A stretch of DNA of 64,000 nt from Aquicella siphonis (GCF_902459485.1 NZ_LR699119.1:248001-312000), one strand, 5' to 3'. Shown: positions 1 to 9,517, counted from the stretch's first letter. Numbers and translations are program-made. The notes: a model not told the origin generated them from the sequence alone.

Positions 1-165
1 GCAAACAATGCAAATGGGTTTCCGGTTACTGGCATCACGGCAAGTGGCACCCGCGGCACAGGGTATGCTGGTATAACTGATCTCGCTGAGCGGATCAATC
101 AGGAAAGGGGCTGCTGCAGAGGGCGGCTCCTGAGTGTCTGACTTAAGTCTCCAGCTTAAATCCCT
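1..165 (-). other. Open reading frame running off the left edge
   Basis: From 165 down to 1 on the minus strand there is no stop in the frame of the upstream NlpC/P60-like gene, from which it is separated only by two in-frame TAG codons. It contains no ATG, GTG or TTG in that frame, so it is not the start of an independent gene. The predicted peptide contains several Cys (IPCAAGATC, KPICIVC). It may be an original C-terminal extension of the 181-1263 gene, or part of a gene whose remainder is outside the window. No family is recognised. Confidence 0.4.
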
Positions 166-195
166 CTAACTTAAATCCCTCTAACTTAAATCTAT
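151..195. repeat. Three tandem 15-bp units carrying in-frame stops
   Basis: Units 151-165, 166-180 and 181-195 share CTTAAATC. Read on the minus strand in the frame of the neighbouring gene they encode IDLS-stop, RDLS-stop and RDLSW. Two copies end in TAG and the third in TGG. The repeat therefore sets the C-terminus of the upstream gene, and a change in copy number or in one base would extend it. Confidence 0.8.
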
Positions 196-1263
196 GGGTC
201 TTGCCATGGCGAAATTCACATTGCTTTCCCAGCGTGAACCAATTTTCCAGGCATAAGCGTACGGCTGGAAAGTTTTGGGGTTTACTCTCAAAAGCATGGT
301 GCCTATGCCGATTCCCGAGGAATGCGGCATGCGCGTGTCCTTACTATGTCCGGTAGACGCGGCATCGGCAATACGGACTTTGAAGGTGTCGCCTTCGCGA
401 GTCGGTTTGTCCATGACTATCATGACATGTCCTCCGGTTTCAGCGCCGCGCCGGTTTTTGTAACGGAAAACCAGAATATCGCCAGGGCGCAATTCTTCCA
501 CATCTTCTATGGTATTCCAGTGTTTTGCATCATCGGACAGGTTAGTGAAGTATTGATAATAGTCAGTTGTGGTCGGTTTTTCAGTCCCGCTCCAGTTTGT
601 CAGGCTGGAGTACGCCCGGGGATAAATGGTTTTCAAAATATGATCTACATAAGACGAACAATCAACGACGTAAATGCCCCGGTTTTCATCAATGCGGGTG
701 CCGCCCAGTTTATATGCTGTGTAACGTATGCCTGCTACGGTATTGCGTACAAAGTTGACCAGGTTTTTTTCAATGGTGCTTAACAGATAGCTCGGCATGT
801 GAGAGCGCGAGACATTGGCGACATCAATTTTTGTTGTGGGCTTGCTGACTTTCTGGTGTGCCGTCAGCCTTGAAACGGCGGCAGTCTTCTGTTTGTGCGA
901 GAGCTTGACCGTTTTTTTTCTCACGGCGTATTTACGCGCAGTGGTTTTTTTGGATTGTTTCTTTGCAGTTTTGGTCGAGGCGGTTTTCTTTTTCTGGGAG
1001 GAAGCCTGCCGGATTTTACCTGACGTATGACGGTTTGCGGACTTAACTGTTTTAACGGTCTTGGAAGTTTTGGTCTGTTTAACCGTTTTAATGGCGGTTG
1101 TTGAGTGGGTGGTCCTGGCGGCATGATGCGAGACGGTGGCGTGAGCGGGATGTATCAGCCAGGCTGTCATGGCGGTAATGAAAAATATGTTTTTCAGGTT
1201 TATATTCGATGCCAGGTTTAACCGCACCTTGTTCACTAATTGTTCCATCATCCAGTCAAACAT
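181..1263 (-). CDS. Exported NlpC/P60-like cysteine peptidase with Lys/Thr-rich linker
   Basis: A 360-residue protein. The N-terminus has a hydrophobic export-type segment (about residues 25-43, ending PAHA), then about 100 residues extremely rich in Lys, Thr, Ala and Ser, and a C-terminal domain with VDCSSYVDHIL (putative nucleophile Cys), LRPGDILVF and GGHVMIVMD (putative catalytic His). This order is characteristic of NlpC/P60-type peptidoglycan endopeptidases, so a cell-wall hydrolase acting in the periplasm is inferred. The basic linker could bind wall polymers or nucleic acid. The start at 1263 is the first ATG; a second Met five codons on is equally possible. It ends in a tandem repeat with in-frame stops. 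Confidence 0.65.
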   Translation of the reverse strand: MFDWMMEQLVNKVRLNLASNINLKNIFFITAMTAWLIHPAHATVSHHAARTTHSTTAIKTVKQTKTSKTVKTVKSANRHTSGKIRQASSQKKKTASTKTAKKQSKKTTARKYAVRKKTVKLSHKQKTAAVSRLTAHQKVSKPTTKIDVANVSRSHMPSYLLSTIEKNLVNFVRNTVAGIRYTAYKLGGTRIDENRGIYVVDCSSYVDHILKTIYPRAYSSLTNWSGTEKPTTTDYYQYFTNLSDDAKHWNTIEDVEELRPGDILVFRYKNRRGAETGGHVMIVMDKPTREGDTFKVRIADAASTGHSKDTRMPHSSGIGIGTMLLRVNPKTFQPYAYAWKIGSRWESNVNFAMARPIDLS

Positions 1264-1490
1264 TTCGATACCCTGTTATCGTCAAGCTTAAAATGGGCGC
1301 ATTTTCTTGAATGCCATTTTAACCCGACAAATCTTCAGGTGTCCGATTCTTTTTTCGTTTATTATGAGTATAAATTTATCTAAAATTGAATATAAATTCA
1401 TATATTGAACATTATGAGAAAAATGTGATCACACCTGCCTGACCGTATTTCATGAGAGACAGATACGTTTGAACGATGATTTTCTGAAAT

Positions 1491-2042
1491 CTAGGGTTTG
1501 GAGACATAGGGATTGCCCTTGATGTAAAACCGCAGTAAACGTTTGGCCCAATGTTTTGCATAAGCCACGCCTACTCTGGGTTTTTTCACAATGACATGCG
1601 GCGGAGTATGATCAGGCGCAGCGATGTAGAAATCGCTACTGAGCAAGTCATGGCCATGCAGGTGTTTATCAATACCCATGGCGTTGCATAAAAGACCAGG
1701 CCCGCTGGTTTTTCCCTCGATGTTTTGCACCGGTTCCAGCGCCCGCAATAATACCGCGGAAGCGTGCCCTTCTTTTTCAGTGACCACATTCATGCAAAAA
1801 TACATACCATAGATAAGATATACATAGGCATGACCAGGCGGGCCAAACATGACTTCGGTCCGTTTTGTGCGGCCTTTTGCAGAATGGGCTGCAAGATCAT
1901 GAGGGCCCAGATAGGCTTCCACCTCGACGATTTTTCCTATCAGCGTTTTGCCGTGCGTATGATGTATTAAATATTTTCCAAGCAATTCTCTGGCGACCAG
2001 GATAGTGTCTCTGTCGTAAAACTGGCGTTCAAGTTTTCGCAT
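1491..2042 (-). CDS. mpg: 3-methyladenine DNA glycosylase (AAG/Mpg family)
   Basis: About 183 residues, normal length for the bacterial AAG/Mpg family, which excises alkylated purines in base excision repair. Typical blocks are visible: LLGKYLIH, IVEVEAYLGPHDLAAHS (with the catalytic Glu), GRTKRTEVMFGPPGHAYVYL and a GPGLLCNAMGI segment. The ATG at 2042 is chosen because an upstream TTG at 2075 lies inside a terminator-like hairpin. It is the last gene before a 227-bp intergenic stretch. Confidence 0.93.
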   Translation of the reverse strand: MRKLERQFYDRDTILVARELLGKYLIHHTHGKTLIGKIVEVEAYLGPHDLAAHSAKGRTKRTEVMFGPPGHAYVYLIYGMYFCMNVVTEKEGHASAVLLRALEPVQNIEGKTSGPGLLCNAMGIDKHLHGHDLLSSDFYIAAPDHTPPHVIVKKPRVGVAYAKHWAKRLLRFYIKGNPYVSKP

Positions 2043-2063
2043 GGATTGGCCCGCTTGTTCATT

Positions 2064-2106
2064 AAAACGCAGCAAATCTGGAGACGCATGACTTGCTGCG
2101 TTTTTT
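2064..2106. terminator. Bidirectional intrinsic terminator
   Basis: Perfect 8-bp stem CGCAGCAA (2068-2075) / TTGCTGCG (2093-2100), with T6 on the plus strand and four T on the minus strand. It lies just after the stop of the minus-strand glutaminase gene and before mpg. Confidence 0.7.
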
Positions 2107-2121
2107 CACCGGGGGACAAAT

Positions 2122-3546
2122 TTAATTGACCGGATTTTTCCAGGGCGGCAAATCGCCTAATACTGCGTCTGCATTACGTCCCAGCTCTACCTGTCTTTCC
2201 CGTTCATAGTAACGATAAGTGGGTTGCAGCATCATGGCACTCGTCTCATTCTGATAGCTGTCCTGGCAGCTGCTGTAAGGACCGGAACCGTAGCCGTTAC
2301 AGATATTAAATGACTTGATGTAGTTGTTGCCTTCCGCGCAGGCGCCAGTCTGCGAAGTGATTTCTTCCACCCATTTTTCCATGGCGAGCGGCTTGTATGG
2401 ATTAATGGAGGGGTCTAGCACATAAGTCTGATTGGTTTCCGCATCCTTGATAATGGGGGCGGTATGATACCACCAGGTCACTCTTCCTTCAGGTGAGTTG
2501 GAAGTATTGGCGCATAAATTCCCGAACACAAACACTTTGGAAGGCCGGACTGTTTCATTGACCGCATTGTTAAACGGGCCGAATAAATCCCTTATCGCAG
2601 CGGATGCGCGTGTCCAGCAGCCGTCATCGGGATAAAGCCATGAAATACGGCGCTTAAAGCCCGGCGCTTTCTCATCATCGAAATAACGGATGTCCCTGAT
2701 TTTCTCAAAACTGGCCTGAATAGTCTTGAAATCGGGCCAGCTGGATGTTGTGGCCAGCAGACGGTTTCTCGCCGCGGCATTTTTCCAGTCAATGCTGCCG
2801 CCAAGAATGGTGTCGGAAGAAGCCAGGGTAAGCTTGCGTGCGCTTTTCGCCTTGAGGGTCCAGTCTTCATGAATGCCGCGGCTGGCACTGGACATTTCTT
2901 TTTGTTTTGAAAGCAACGCGGCAAATCTCGCGGAAGGTTCAGTGTCGCTGACTTCGGATTGATAGCTTTTTGTGGAACAGGAATCTGAAGGAAGATCTCC
3001 ATAGCCGTTGCAGAGATTAAAGCGCACCGTCATGGCCGGATGAGAGGCCTTGATTTCATTGATCCAGTCGCTTAATAGTTCGGGTTGTGAGTGATCTTTA
3101 TCAAACACATAATAGTTTCCATCCGATTGGTTTTTAATCAGCGGCGCCATGAAATGAGTGACAAGCGTCGAGGAGCCGTCAGCGGGCTGGCTGGCTTTGT
3201 CAATAAAGATAAATGCCTTGGCGGGGCGGGGAAACTTGTTGAACGGATTATCCAGCGGGCCCCAGAACGAGTTGATAAACTGGACGTTGTTTTGCTGCGT
3301 ACTGTCATGATGCGGCAGATCATATTTCTCGGGATGACGGTATGCTTCAAACAGTGACTTCAGGGTCTGGTCGTTCCAGGCGGGCGCAGATTCCAGCAGG
3401 CGCGTTTTTCCGGCTTCGTCATCCCATAAGATGCTTGTGCCGTATAGAGTGTCGTTGGAAGTTGGCAGTCCGCTCGCCAGACCGGACTGGGCAAGAAAGA
3501 TGGCGCTGATACAGGTGACGAATTGGGTGAGGGGAAACCGGGTCAT
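2122..3546 (-). CDS. Secreted two-domain protein-glutaminase (deamidase) homologue
   Basis: About 474 residues. The start at 3546 has an AGGAGA ribosome site and opens a signal peptide (FPLTQFVTCISAIFLAQSG), so the longer frame to 3762 is not used. The C-terminal half matches the protein-glutamine glutaminase fold: DGCWTRASAAIRDLFG (Cys about 310), RVTWWYHTAPI (His about 361), YVLDPSI (Asp about 378), followed by NICNGYGSGPYSSC. The N-terminal half is a diverged duplicate (THFMAPLIKN, YVFDKDHSQP, NLCNGYGDLPSDSC) that keeps His and Asp positions but shows FINSFWGPL where the Cys should be. Deamidation of protein glutamines is inferred, and secretion into the host is plausible. Confidence 0.75.
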   Translation of the reverse strand: MTRFPLTQFVTCISAIFLAQSGLASGLPTSNDTLYGTSILWDDEAGKTRLLESAPAWNDQTLKSLFEAYRHPEKYDLPHHDSTQQNNVQFINSFWGPLDNPFNKFPRPAKAFIFIDKASQPADGSSTLVTHFMAPLIKNQSDGNYYVFDKDHSQPELLSDWINEIKASHPAMTVRFNLCNGYGDLPSDSCSTKSYQSEVSDTEPSARFAALLSKQKEMSSASRGIHEDWTLKAKSARKLTLASSDTILGGSIDWKNAAARNRLLATTSSWPDFKTIQASFEKIRDIRYFDDEKAPGFKRRISWLYPDDGCWTRASAAIRDLFGPFNNAVNETVRPSKVFVFGNLCANTSNSPEGRVTWWYHTAPIIKDAETNQTYVLDPSINPYKPLAMEKWVEEITSQTGACAEGNNYIKSFNICNGYGSGPYSSCQDSYQNETSAMMLQPTYRYYERERQVELGRNADAVLGDLPPWKNPVN

Positions 3547-3785
3547 GCAAAATCTCCTAAGTTTAGTAAGAGCAAAACGGTGAAAGCGGGATAATACTTG
3601 GTTCTCGCCGTCGTGACCATTAGCCAGAGGGAGAGAATTATTTTTGGTCAAAAAATAGCCTTGGTGCGCGCTGACCAAGGTGTTGACGGAGAAATGCGCA
3701 AGCGGTGCTGTTAGCATCGTCAAGATTAAGATTATACTAGAAGTAATATTAATGGCGCTCACATCAGCCTTAGCGGGAGATCAGC

Positions 3786-4829
3786 ATGGAAATGGCAGAA
3801 TTACTGCAGTTAAGCATCAAACACCACGCTTCCGATTTGCATATGCTTCCGGGCCTCTCCCCCTTGATGCGGATAGACGGCGAGCTGCTTCCGGCCAAGG
3901 AAATTCAGCCTCTTTCGCCGGATGAAGTCAAAGCGCTCATCTACAGTGTCATGACAAAAAACCAGCAGGAGCGATTCGAGAAAGAATTGCAGTGCGAAGT
4001 CGCGGTGTCACTGGAAACTATCGGTAATTTTCGTGTCAGTGTATATCATCAACTGCGCGGTATCGCGGCGGTGTTTCGCATCATTCCTGAAAAAGTGCCG
4101 ACATTCGAAGAATTGTCACTGCCATCGGTACTGAAATCACTGCTGGTATTATCCAACGGCCTGATTCTGGTAACCGGCCCGGCGGGGTCGGGCAAAAGCA
4201 CCACACTGGCGGCCATGATTGACTATATCAATACGCTTCGCGCCTGTAATATTATTACCATTGAGGATCCCATTGAATTCATCCATACCAGCAAGAAAAG
4301 CGCGATCAGCCAGCTTCAAGTCCATCGTGACACACCGCAATTCGCCGCAGCGCTGCGAGCTTCCTTGCGCCAGGATCCCAATGTAATCCTGTTGGGCGAG
4401 CTGCGAGACCTTGAAACCATACGCCTTGCGCTGACCGCGGCGGAAACCGGGCATCTGGTCATGGCCACTCTGCATGCCACCTCCGCGCCGCTTGCGGTAA
4501 ACCGTATTGTTGATGTGTTTCCTAATGCGGAAAAAAACCGTGTCCGGGATTTGTTATCGGAGACGATACAAGGCATTTGCTGCCAGACACTGGTGAAAAA
4601 GCTGTCGGGCGGGCGCATGGCGGCATTTGAAATCATGCTGGCGACGCGGGCGATCCGCCATCAAATCCGGCAGGATAAAATTGCGCACATGCTGATGACC
4701 ATGCAGACCAATGGTGATATCGGCATGTGCACGATGGAGCAATACTTGGATGACCTGGTTGCCAAACGTCTGATCAGTCAGAATGTTGCGCGTAACGTCT
4801 CGCTTAACCGCGGGTCCAGCCGTTATTAA
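3786..4829 (+). CDS. pilT: Twitching motility retraction ATPase PilT
   Basis: 347 residues, the usual PilT length. It is collinear with PilT: ASDLHMLPGLSPLMRIDGEL, Walker A GPAGSGKST, IEDPIEFIH (Asp box), QDPNVILLGELRDLET (Walker B), ALTAAETGHLVMATLHA (His box). It powers type IV pilus disassembly at the inner membrane. A GGGAGA-type ribosome site precedes the ATG. It stands alone and diverges from the glutaminase gene, as pilT often does away from other pil genes. Because PilU is related, PilT/PilU confusion is possible, but the C-terminus lacks the longer PilU tail. Confidence 0.88.
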   Translation: MEMAELLQLSIKHHASDLHMLPGLSPLMRIDGELLPAKEIQPLSPDEVKALIYSVMTKNQQERFEKELQCEVAVSLETIGNFRVSVYHQLRGIAAVFRIIPEKVPTFEELSLPSVLKSLLVLSNGLILVTGPAGSGKSTTLAAMIDYINTLRACNIITIEDPIEFIHTSKKSAISQLQVHRDTPQFAAALRASLRQDPNVILLGELRDLETIRLALTAAETGHLVMATLHATSAPLAVNRIVDVFPNAEKNRVRDLLSETIQGICCQTLVKKLSGGRMAAFEIMLATRAIRHQIRQDKIAHMLMTMQTNGDIGMCTMEQYLDDLVAKRLISQNVARNVSLNRGSSRY

Positions 4830-4888
4830 CCAGAGCGCCGAATATCCGGTTTGTGTCATGGGGTTTCATTCTGCTGTAATGCGCGGTT

Positions 4889-6016
4889 TCAATAGACATA
4901 TTCACGGATTGAGAAATCCTTCAGTTCCCGGAGGCACTCATCCAGAGTGATCCATCCCGTGCAGGTATATGCGCCGCTGGATCTCAGCTCGCCAGCCAGG
5001 ATTTTTTTCGTGAGCAGTATCGCGGGCACACAGGGAATCTGCGGCCCGTCGGCGTTTTTGGCAATCAGAAACCATTGCAGGATCAAATCTTCGCCTTGCG
5101 GGGTTTTGCCCTTGATGATCATGTGCATGCCGCCGTCAGCTGTTCCCGTCCAGTCAAATGCCGAGCTGAGAGAGAGAAGCCCGCGCGCGTGCGCGCTTAA
5201 ATTGATGGGTAATCCTAATCGGACCAGCCAGGACAAGGCCCACATGGAAAGATGCAGAATGCTGCTTTCCATGCCGGCGGAAAAACGGATGGATTGGATG
5301 CCGTATTTTTCAGGGAAAATATCCAGGTCTGGAATATCAATATTCGCCATCCAGCGTTTGCCCAGCTGCGGATAATTCTGGCGGTACAAATCCTGCCAGC
5401 CATAACGCGGGTGCGTCTGGCCTCGCACCGGCTTCAGGGGTTTCCCCAGGTAAGTCAGTATGCCTTGTGTGGTTGCCAGTCCTCGGGGCGCTTTTGCTCC
5501 CGGACTGATTCCGTAAGTCAATGACTCAATGACTTTGAACCGGTCTTTATATTTTTCCATCACCGCCGAGGATAATCCGGGCACGGTGCTCGCGCCGCTA
5601 ATGACTATCACGTCATTTGCTTTTGCCGGTGTATTCAGTGAGGTAATGCCATTGACAAATTCTCTCGCATCGGCGAGATCAATGTAGTGAGATTGATTGC
5701 GAATGCAGGCCTGAGCAACAGAATAATCCGCCGTTTGAAATGGCCCGCAAGTATTGATTACCACCGCGGGATGATATTTTTTTAAATTGGCATCAAGCTC
5801 TGCCGCGACATCAAACGAGGCGGCTTCAACCTGCGCGCCAGCATAGGCGGCGCTGATTTCACTTGCTAATTGCTCAGCCCTGTTCGCGTGTCTGCCGCTA
5901 ATAATGATGGGGATGTGCGCCTTGGCTAGCGCAATGGAAATCAGCTTGCCAAAATTTCCGTAGCCTCCCAGGATTAACACTTGTTTGCTCACGCTGACAC
6001 GCCCCGCTGTTTGCAT
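4889..6016 (-). CDS. Saccharopine dehydrogenase-like NAD(P)-binding protein
   Basis: 375 residues. N-terminal Rossmann motif VLILGGYGNFGKLISIALA, then AVVINTCGPFQTADYSVAQAC and YIDLADAREFV, the pattern of saccharopine-dehydrogenase-like reductases. The C-terminal half (SGASTVPGLSS, GGMHMIIKGKTPQGED) is as in the short uncharacterised branch of this family. The substrate cannot be told; a lipid or amino-acid derivative is possible. The gene lies 18 bp downstream of the GGDEF gene on the same strand and is probably co-transcribed with it. Confidence 0.75.
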   Translation of the reverse strand: MQTAGRVSVSKQVLILGGYGNFGKLISIALAKAHIPIIISGRHANRAEQLASEISAAYAGAQVEAASFDVAAELDANLKKYHPAVVINTCGPFQTADYSVAQACIRNQSHYIDLADAREFVNGITSLNTPAKANDVIVISGASTVPGLSSAVMEKYKDRFKVIESLTYGISPGAKAPRGLATTQGILTYLGKPLKPVRGQTHPRYGWQDLYRQNYPQLGKRWMANIDIPDLDIFPEKYGIQSIRFSAGMESSILHLSMWALSWLVRLGLPINLSAHARGLLSLSSAFDWTGTADGGMHMIIKGKTPQGEDLILQWFLIAKNADGPQIPCVPAILLTKKILAGELRSSGAYTCTGWITLDECLRELKDFSIREYVY

Positions 6017-6034
6017 CGCGCAGTGTGTACGTTA

Positions 6035-7198
6035 TCAAGGGCTGCGCTCATAAAGCAGCTCGGTATCAAAAACATAATAAGTGTTGCGCCCTGAATTTTT
6101 GGCGACATAAAGTGCCTGGTCTGCCTGTTTGATGAATTCATCCACGCTAATGTCCGCATCTTTTAAAAAGGCGATGCCTATGCTGGTAGTGATATGCAGC
6201 GGCTTGCTCTGGATGCTGAAAGGTTTACGCATGGCTTGCAAGACCTTTTCAGCGATCACAATCGCATCCTGGGTTTCGTTGATGTCGTCAATCAGCAAGG
6301 TAAATTCATCTCCGCCCAGCCGCGCGGCGACATCTGATGAACGTATGCATTGTTTCAGGCGCATGGCGAAAGCATGCAGCAATTTATCACCCACGGCGTG
6401 CCCCATGGTGTCATTGATATTCTGGAAATGATCAATGTTCAAATACATTAGCGCGATCAGTTGTTTTTTTCGCTTTGATTTTGATAATGTCAGCGCCAAT
6501 TGCTCGTTAAATGAATTGCGGTTAGGCAGGCCTGTGAGGTAATCGTGGTGGGACATGTGCTTGAGCTGCTTTTCCACTTTTGCCAATTCTTCCTGTGCCC
6601 GTTTTTTTTCTTCGGACAATCGCTGCGCCTTATCATGCAACATCTGACGGGTTAGTCCGGATCCTACCATGCCGGCCATCAGGCGGATAGTCTGTACATC
6701 GAACTCGTCAAAAGAATTGCATTTGTCAGAAGTGATTTTCAGCACGCCTATGGCATTGCCGCCATGAAACAGCGGGGCGGCGACCAGTGATCTTGCCTGT
6801 ATCTTGCGGCATAATTCGACATTCACGCGCGGGTCGTTCTCCGTGTCGTCGCTGCGCAGGATTTGATGCGTGCCAAGACACAATCCAGAGATACTCGCGT
6901 TTTTATCCTCGCGCAGGCCGGTGTATTTTTCAATGGTGCCGGAAGCGGCACGGAATACCATTTCTTCGCCGTGGGCCAGTTCCACTACCGCGCCTGTCGC
7001 GGCGGTCATCAACTGTATCTGGCGCGCTGCTTCCTGCAGAAATGAATCGAGATTGAAGTTCGCGTCCACCAGTTGCGATTGGGTGGCGATGAGGCGGTTC
7101 ATGTGACTAATGAATTTTTGTGTGGTGGTGGCCGGTTTGGCAGGGGCATTTTTATTAGAAACCGGTCTGGAACGGGATGCATGGTGTTTTTTAGTCAT
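6035..7198 (-). CDS. GAF-GGDEF diguanylate cyclase
   Basis: About 387 residues from the ATG at 7198, which has a GAGAGGA ribosome site; the longer frame from 7222 lacks one. An N-terminal GAF sensor (about residues 40-190) is followed by a short coiled linker (KAQRLSEEKKRAQEELAKVEKQLK) and a GGDEF domain with an intact LGGDEFT active site. RSSD five residues upstream matches the product-inhibition I-site. It should synthesise cyclic-di-GMP in response to a GAF ligand. There are no membrane segments, so it is cytosolic. First gene of a two-gene unit with the saccharopine-dehydrogenase-like gene. Confidence 0.9.
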   Translation of the reverse strand: MTKKHHASRSRPVSNKNAPAKPATTTQKFISHMNRLIATQSQLVDANFNLDSFLQEAARQIQLMTAATGAVVELAHGEEMVFRAASGTIEKYTGLREDKNASISGLCLGTHQILRSDDTENDPRVNVELCRKIQARSLVAAPLFHGGNAIGVLKITSDKCNSFDEFDVQTIRLMAGMVGSGLTRQMLHDKAQRLSEEKKRAQEELAKVEKQLKHMSHHDYLTGLPNRNSFNEQLALTLSKSKRKKQLIALMYLNIDHFQNINDTMGHAVGDKLLHAFAMRLKQCIRSSDVAARLGGDEFTLLIDDINETQDAIVIAEKVLQAMRKPFSIQSKPLHITTSIGIAFLKDADISVDEFIKQADQALYVAKNSGRNTYYVFDTELLYERSP

Positions 7199-7367
7199 GA
7201 TTTCCTCTCCATTTATATTCATTATAAGTTAATGAAGAGAAAAAAATGTTCTTAAGCATTAAAAAAATTATCACGCCATTATGATTTGGCATCAATATAA
7301 GCAATTTCTTTTTTGAAGATCAAAATATACTCAGTAGGCAAGCGAAGAAGCTGGCTCTATCAGTTTG

Positions 7368-8744
7368 TCAGGGGGTACCGTCAATATACCGCTTACATTC
7401 GTTATTTACAGCTTTTTGCAGCTCGCTGGGGTGTTCGCTGTCGAAATTTGCCGCGCCCTGGGCCGCGGCCAGGGCTTCCTGGTCGGTGAATAACCGCAGG
7501 CTTTGCGGTTGAAATTCGCACTTCAATACGACTTTGCCTATCTGTTTGATAGTGAAACTCGTTACCACCGGGCAGCTGCCGTCATTTTGTTTGCTAATAA
7601 CGGACGTATTGAAAAGGAATTCCTGCAAAACCGGCAATGCATATTGATAAATTCCGGGCACGCATTGTCTTAGGCTGGAATAATAGGTTTTGATTTTTGC
7701 TGCGACATCGTTATCGAGCTGATCCTGGCTGTCAAAAGCGGTTTTATAATATTCATTATAATCCCTGAGTTTTGCCGCGAGCGCTTCCACTCTGGATTGT
7801 GTCTCTTTTTCAACTTGCTGCTTGAATTTGTGTTTGAGGGCGCTTTCTGCGAGCGGCGCAAAAAACATATCGCAGCCTTCTTCGCCACAGTCTCGTCCCA
7901 TCACGGTTGTCAAAACCCTGTCCTTGTCGGTTTGAAAAGTCAGCGTCGAATTGTTGCCGGGCGGGCATTGCCAGGTGATCTGGTCTATTTTTTCGGAAAC
8001 CGATTTTTTGGGATGACCCAGGGAGCTCATGGCTTCTTCAAGGGTTTTGGGATGTATGCCTTGGGGAGCGGTTCCCAGTTCAATTAGGGAGCCGTCCACA
8101 CCCGCGAACAGGCTGTAATTATTCCAGGTGTAGACATAGTCATAGGTTACAGTTGACACTCCGTTACCCAGTTTTTGCTGCAGCCAGGACAAGTCCATCC
8201 AAGAAAAATGCGGAATTTGACCGGAGGCGGGCAGTTGAGCAATATCAGAGCGGATCTGCGCGATCACATTCCGGCACTTGATATCTTCGGCGTTCGAAGG
8301 CTGGGACGGCGGCAGGAGGCTGGATTCCGGTGCAATGCTGATTTGCGATAGCAGCTGATTGAATTCCTGCTCTGAACGGGTCTGCGGAATCTCTGTCGAA
8401 AACAGGCCGCTTCCGTTATCTGAAGTATACTCTCCACTCACGCGCAGTAGATTGCCGTTTTTGTCCGCCTGCGCCACCAGGCGGCCTCTGTCATTTTCAC
8501 AACTCCATTCATAACGGTTTTCATTCCCGGATGTGTCGCTGGAATCACTGCTGCCCAGCTGTTCCTTCAGCCAGTCCAGACGCATCCAGGGAAGACGCTG
8601 ATCTTTCAGGGTGTCACCATACTGCACGATATCGTCGTGGATAGTATTGGTCAGGCTTTGACAAGAGTAACCGGCGGCCAGTGCGGGAATGCTGGCGAAC
8701 ATAAGTAACAGCGAGGAAAATAAGGGCAGTGATTTCCGTGACAT
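7368..8744 (-). CDS. Secreted protein with two related N-terminal modules, unknown
   Basis: 458 residues with a clear signal peptide (PLFSSLLLMFASIPALAA). Two diverged repeats follow, one around LPWMRLDWLKEQLG and one around FSWMDLSWLQQKLGNG, each preceded by a Cys and a helix and followed by an aromatic YxW segment. This resembles the small BamE/SmpA-like or periplasmic lipid-sensor folds, but I cannot assign it. The C-terminal third is helical with paired Cys. Extracytoplasmic location is supported; function unknown. Confidence 0.6.
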   Translation of the reverse strand: MSRKSLPLFSSLLLMFASIPALAAGYSCQSLTNTIHDDIVQYGDTLKDQRLPWMRLDWLKEQLGSSDSSDTSGNENRYEWSCENDRGRLVAQADKNGNLLRVSGEYTSDNGSGLFSTEIPQTRSEQEFNQLLSQISIAPESSLLPPSQPSNAEDIKCRNVIAQIRSDIAQLPASGQIPHFSWMDLSWLQQKLGNGVSTVTYDYVYTWNNYSLFAGVDGSLIELGTAPQGIHPKTLEEAMSSLGHPKKSVSEKIDQITWQCPPGNNSTLTFQTDKDRVLTTVMGRDCGEEGCDMFFAPLAESALKHKFKQQVEKETQSRVEALAAKLRDYNEYYKTAFDSQDQLDNDVAAKIKTYYSSLRQCVPGIYQYALPVLQEFLFNTSVISKQNDGSCPVVTSFTIKQIGKVVLKCEFQPQSLRLFTDQEALAAAQGAANFDSEHPSELQKAVNNECKRYIDGTP

Positions 8745-8909
8745 GAGATATCTCTTCGTCGTGATAGTCCATTTTAAAATAATGTCATTCTATTCCTGAA
8801 TGCCTGTCTGATACAAATAAAGAATGGCCTGACTGGTTAGACGCATCGCAATGACAGGCCGGAACCCTTGGACGCATAACGTTCGGATGCGGTTAATTTG
8901 CGATGTGGT

Positions 8910-9269
8910 TCAAGAAAAGTGAGAGACCAGAATAATTCCCCAGGTAATCAGCACATTGAGGCCGGCGACGAATATGGCAGCGGAAGCCATGTCTTTTGCC
9001 CGGCCGGATAATTCATGGTATTCGAGTCCAATGCGGTTCACGGTTGTTTCTATGGCTGAATTCAGCAATTCCAGCAGGGGGAGCAATACAACAGAAGTGA
9101 TCATCAGGACCAGTTCAATCGGTGTTGTGCTGAAATAAAAGGCCAAAGGGGTCGCGGCTGCCAACAGAATAATTTCTACTCGGAATGCCCATTGTGTTTT
9201 CCATGCCTGTGTTAACCCATTCCATGAATAGCGGAATGCGTTATAAAATTTTATGATGATATTGAACAT
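8910..9269 (-). CDS. dgkA: Diacylglycerol kinase
   Basis: 119 residues with three membrane segments. The sequence ELLNSAIETTVNRIG followed by EYHELSGRAKDMASAA is the hallmark active-site region of the bacterial integral-membrane diacylglycerol kinase, which recycles diacylglycerol to phosphatidic acid. The AAGGAGA ribosome site supports the start at 9269. Upstream on the same strand is a 230-bp stretch with only a weakly supported small frame. Confidence 0.95.
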   Translation of the reverse strand: MFNIIIKFYNAFRYSWNGLTQAWKTQWAFRVEIILLAAATPLAFYFSTTPIELVLMITSVVLLPLLELLNSAIETTVNRIGLEYHELSGRAKDMASAAIFVAGLNVLITWGIILVSHFS

Positions 9270-9517
9270 GATGCAGTTCTCCTTATAGGGATGATCTCAC
9301 GGCTGCATGCCAGAGCCAGCGTGCTCAATATGAAACCGGCGCAGAGAAATATGTATAAAAATGTGATGCAGCGTTTAAGCTTAGACATTAAAACAGATCC
9401 ATGTCCAGAAATGAAATCAGATAGCGTAATGTGAACCAAATGCCTCGTCAATTGGCCGATGCCTTTTTCAAGAATGCTCAAGGAACGTTGAACGTGCGCG
9501 TTTTTACCGCGGGTTGA

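Noticed and set aside
3547-3762. N-terminal extension of the glutaminase frame
   Set aside because: The signal peptide and AGGAGA site begin at 3546.
9251-9481. Small minus-strand frame upstream of dgkA with a hydrophobic stretch
   Set aside because: No ribosome site at either Met, overlaps dgkA and has no homology.
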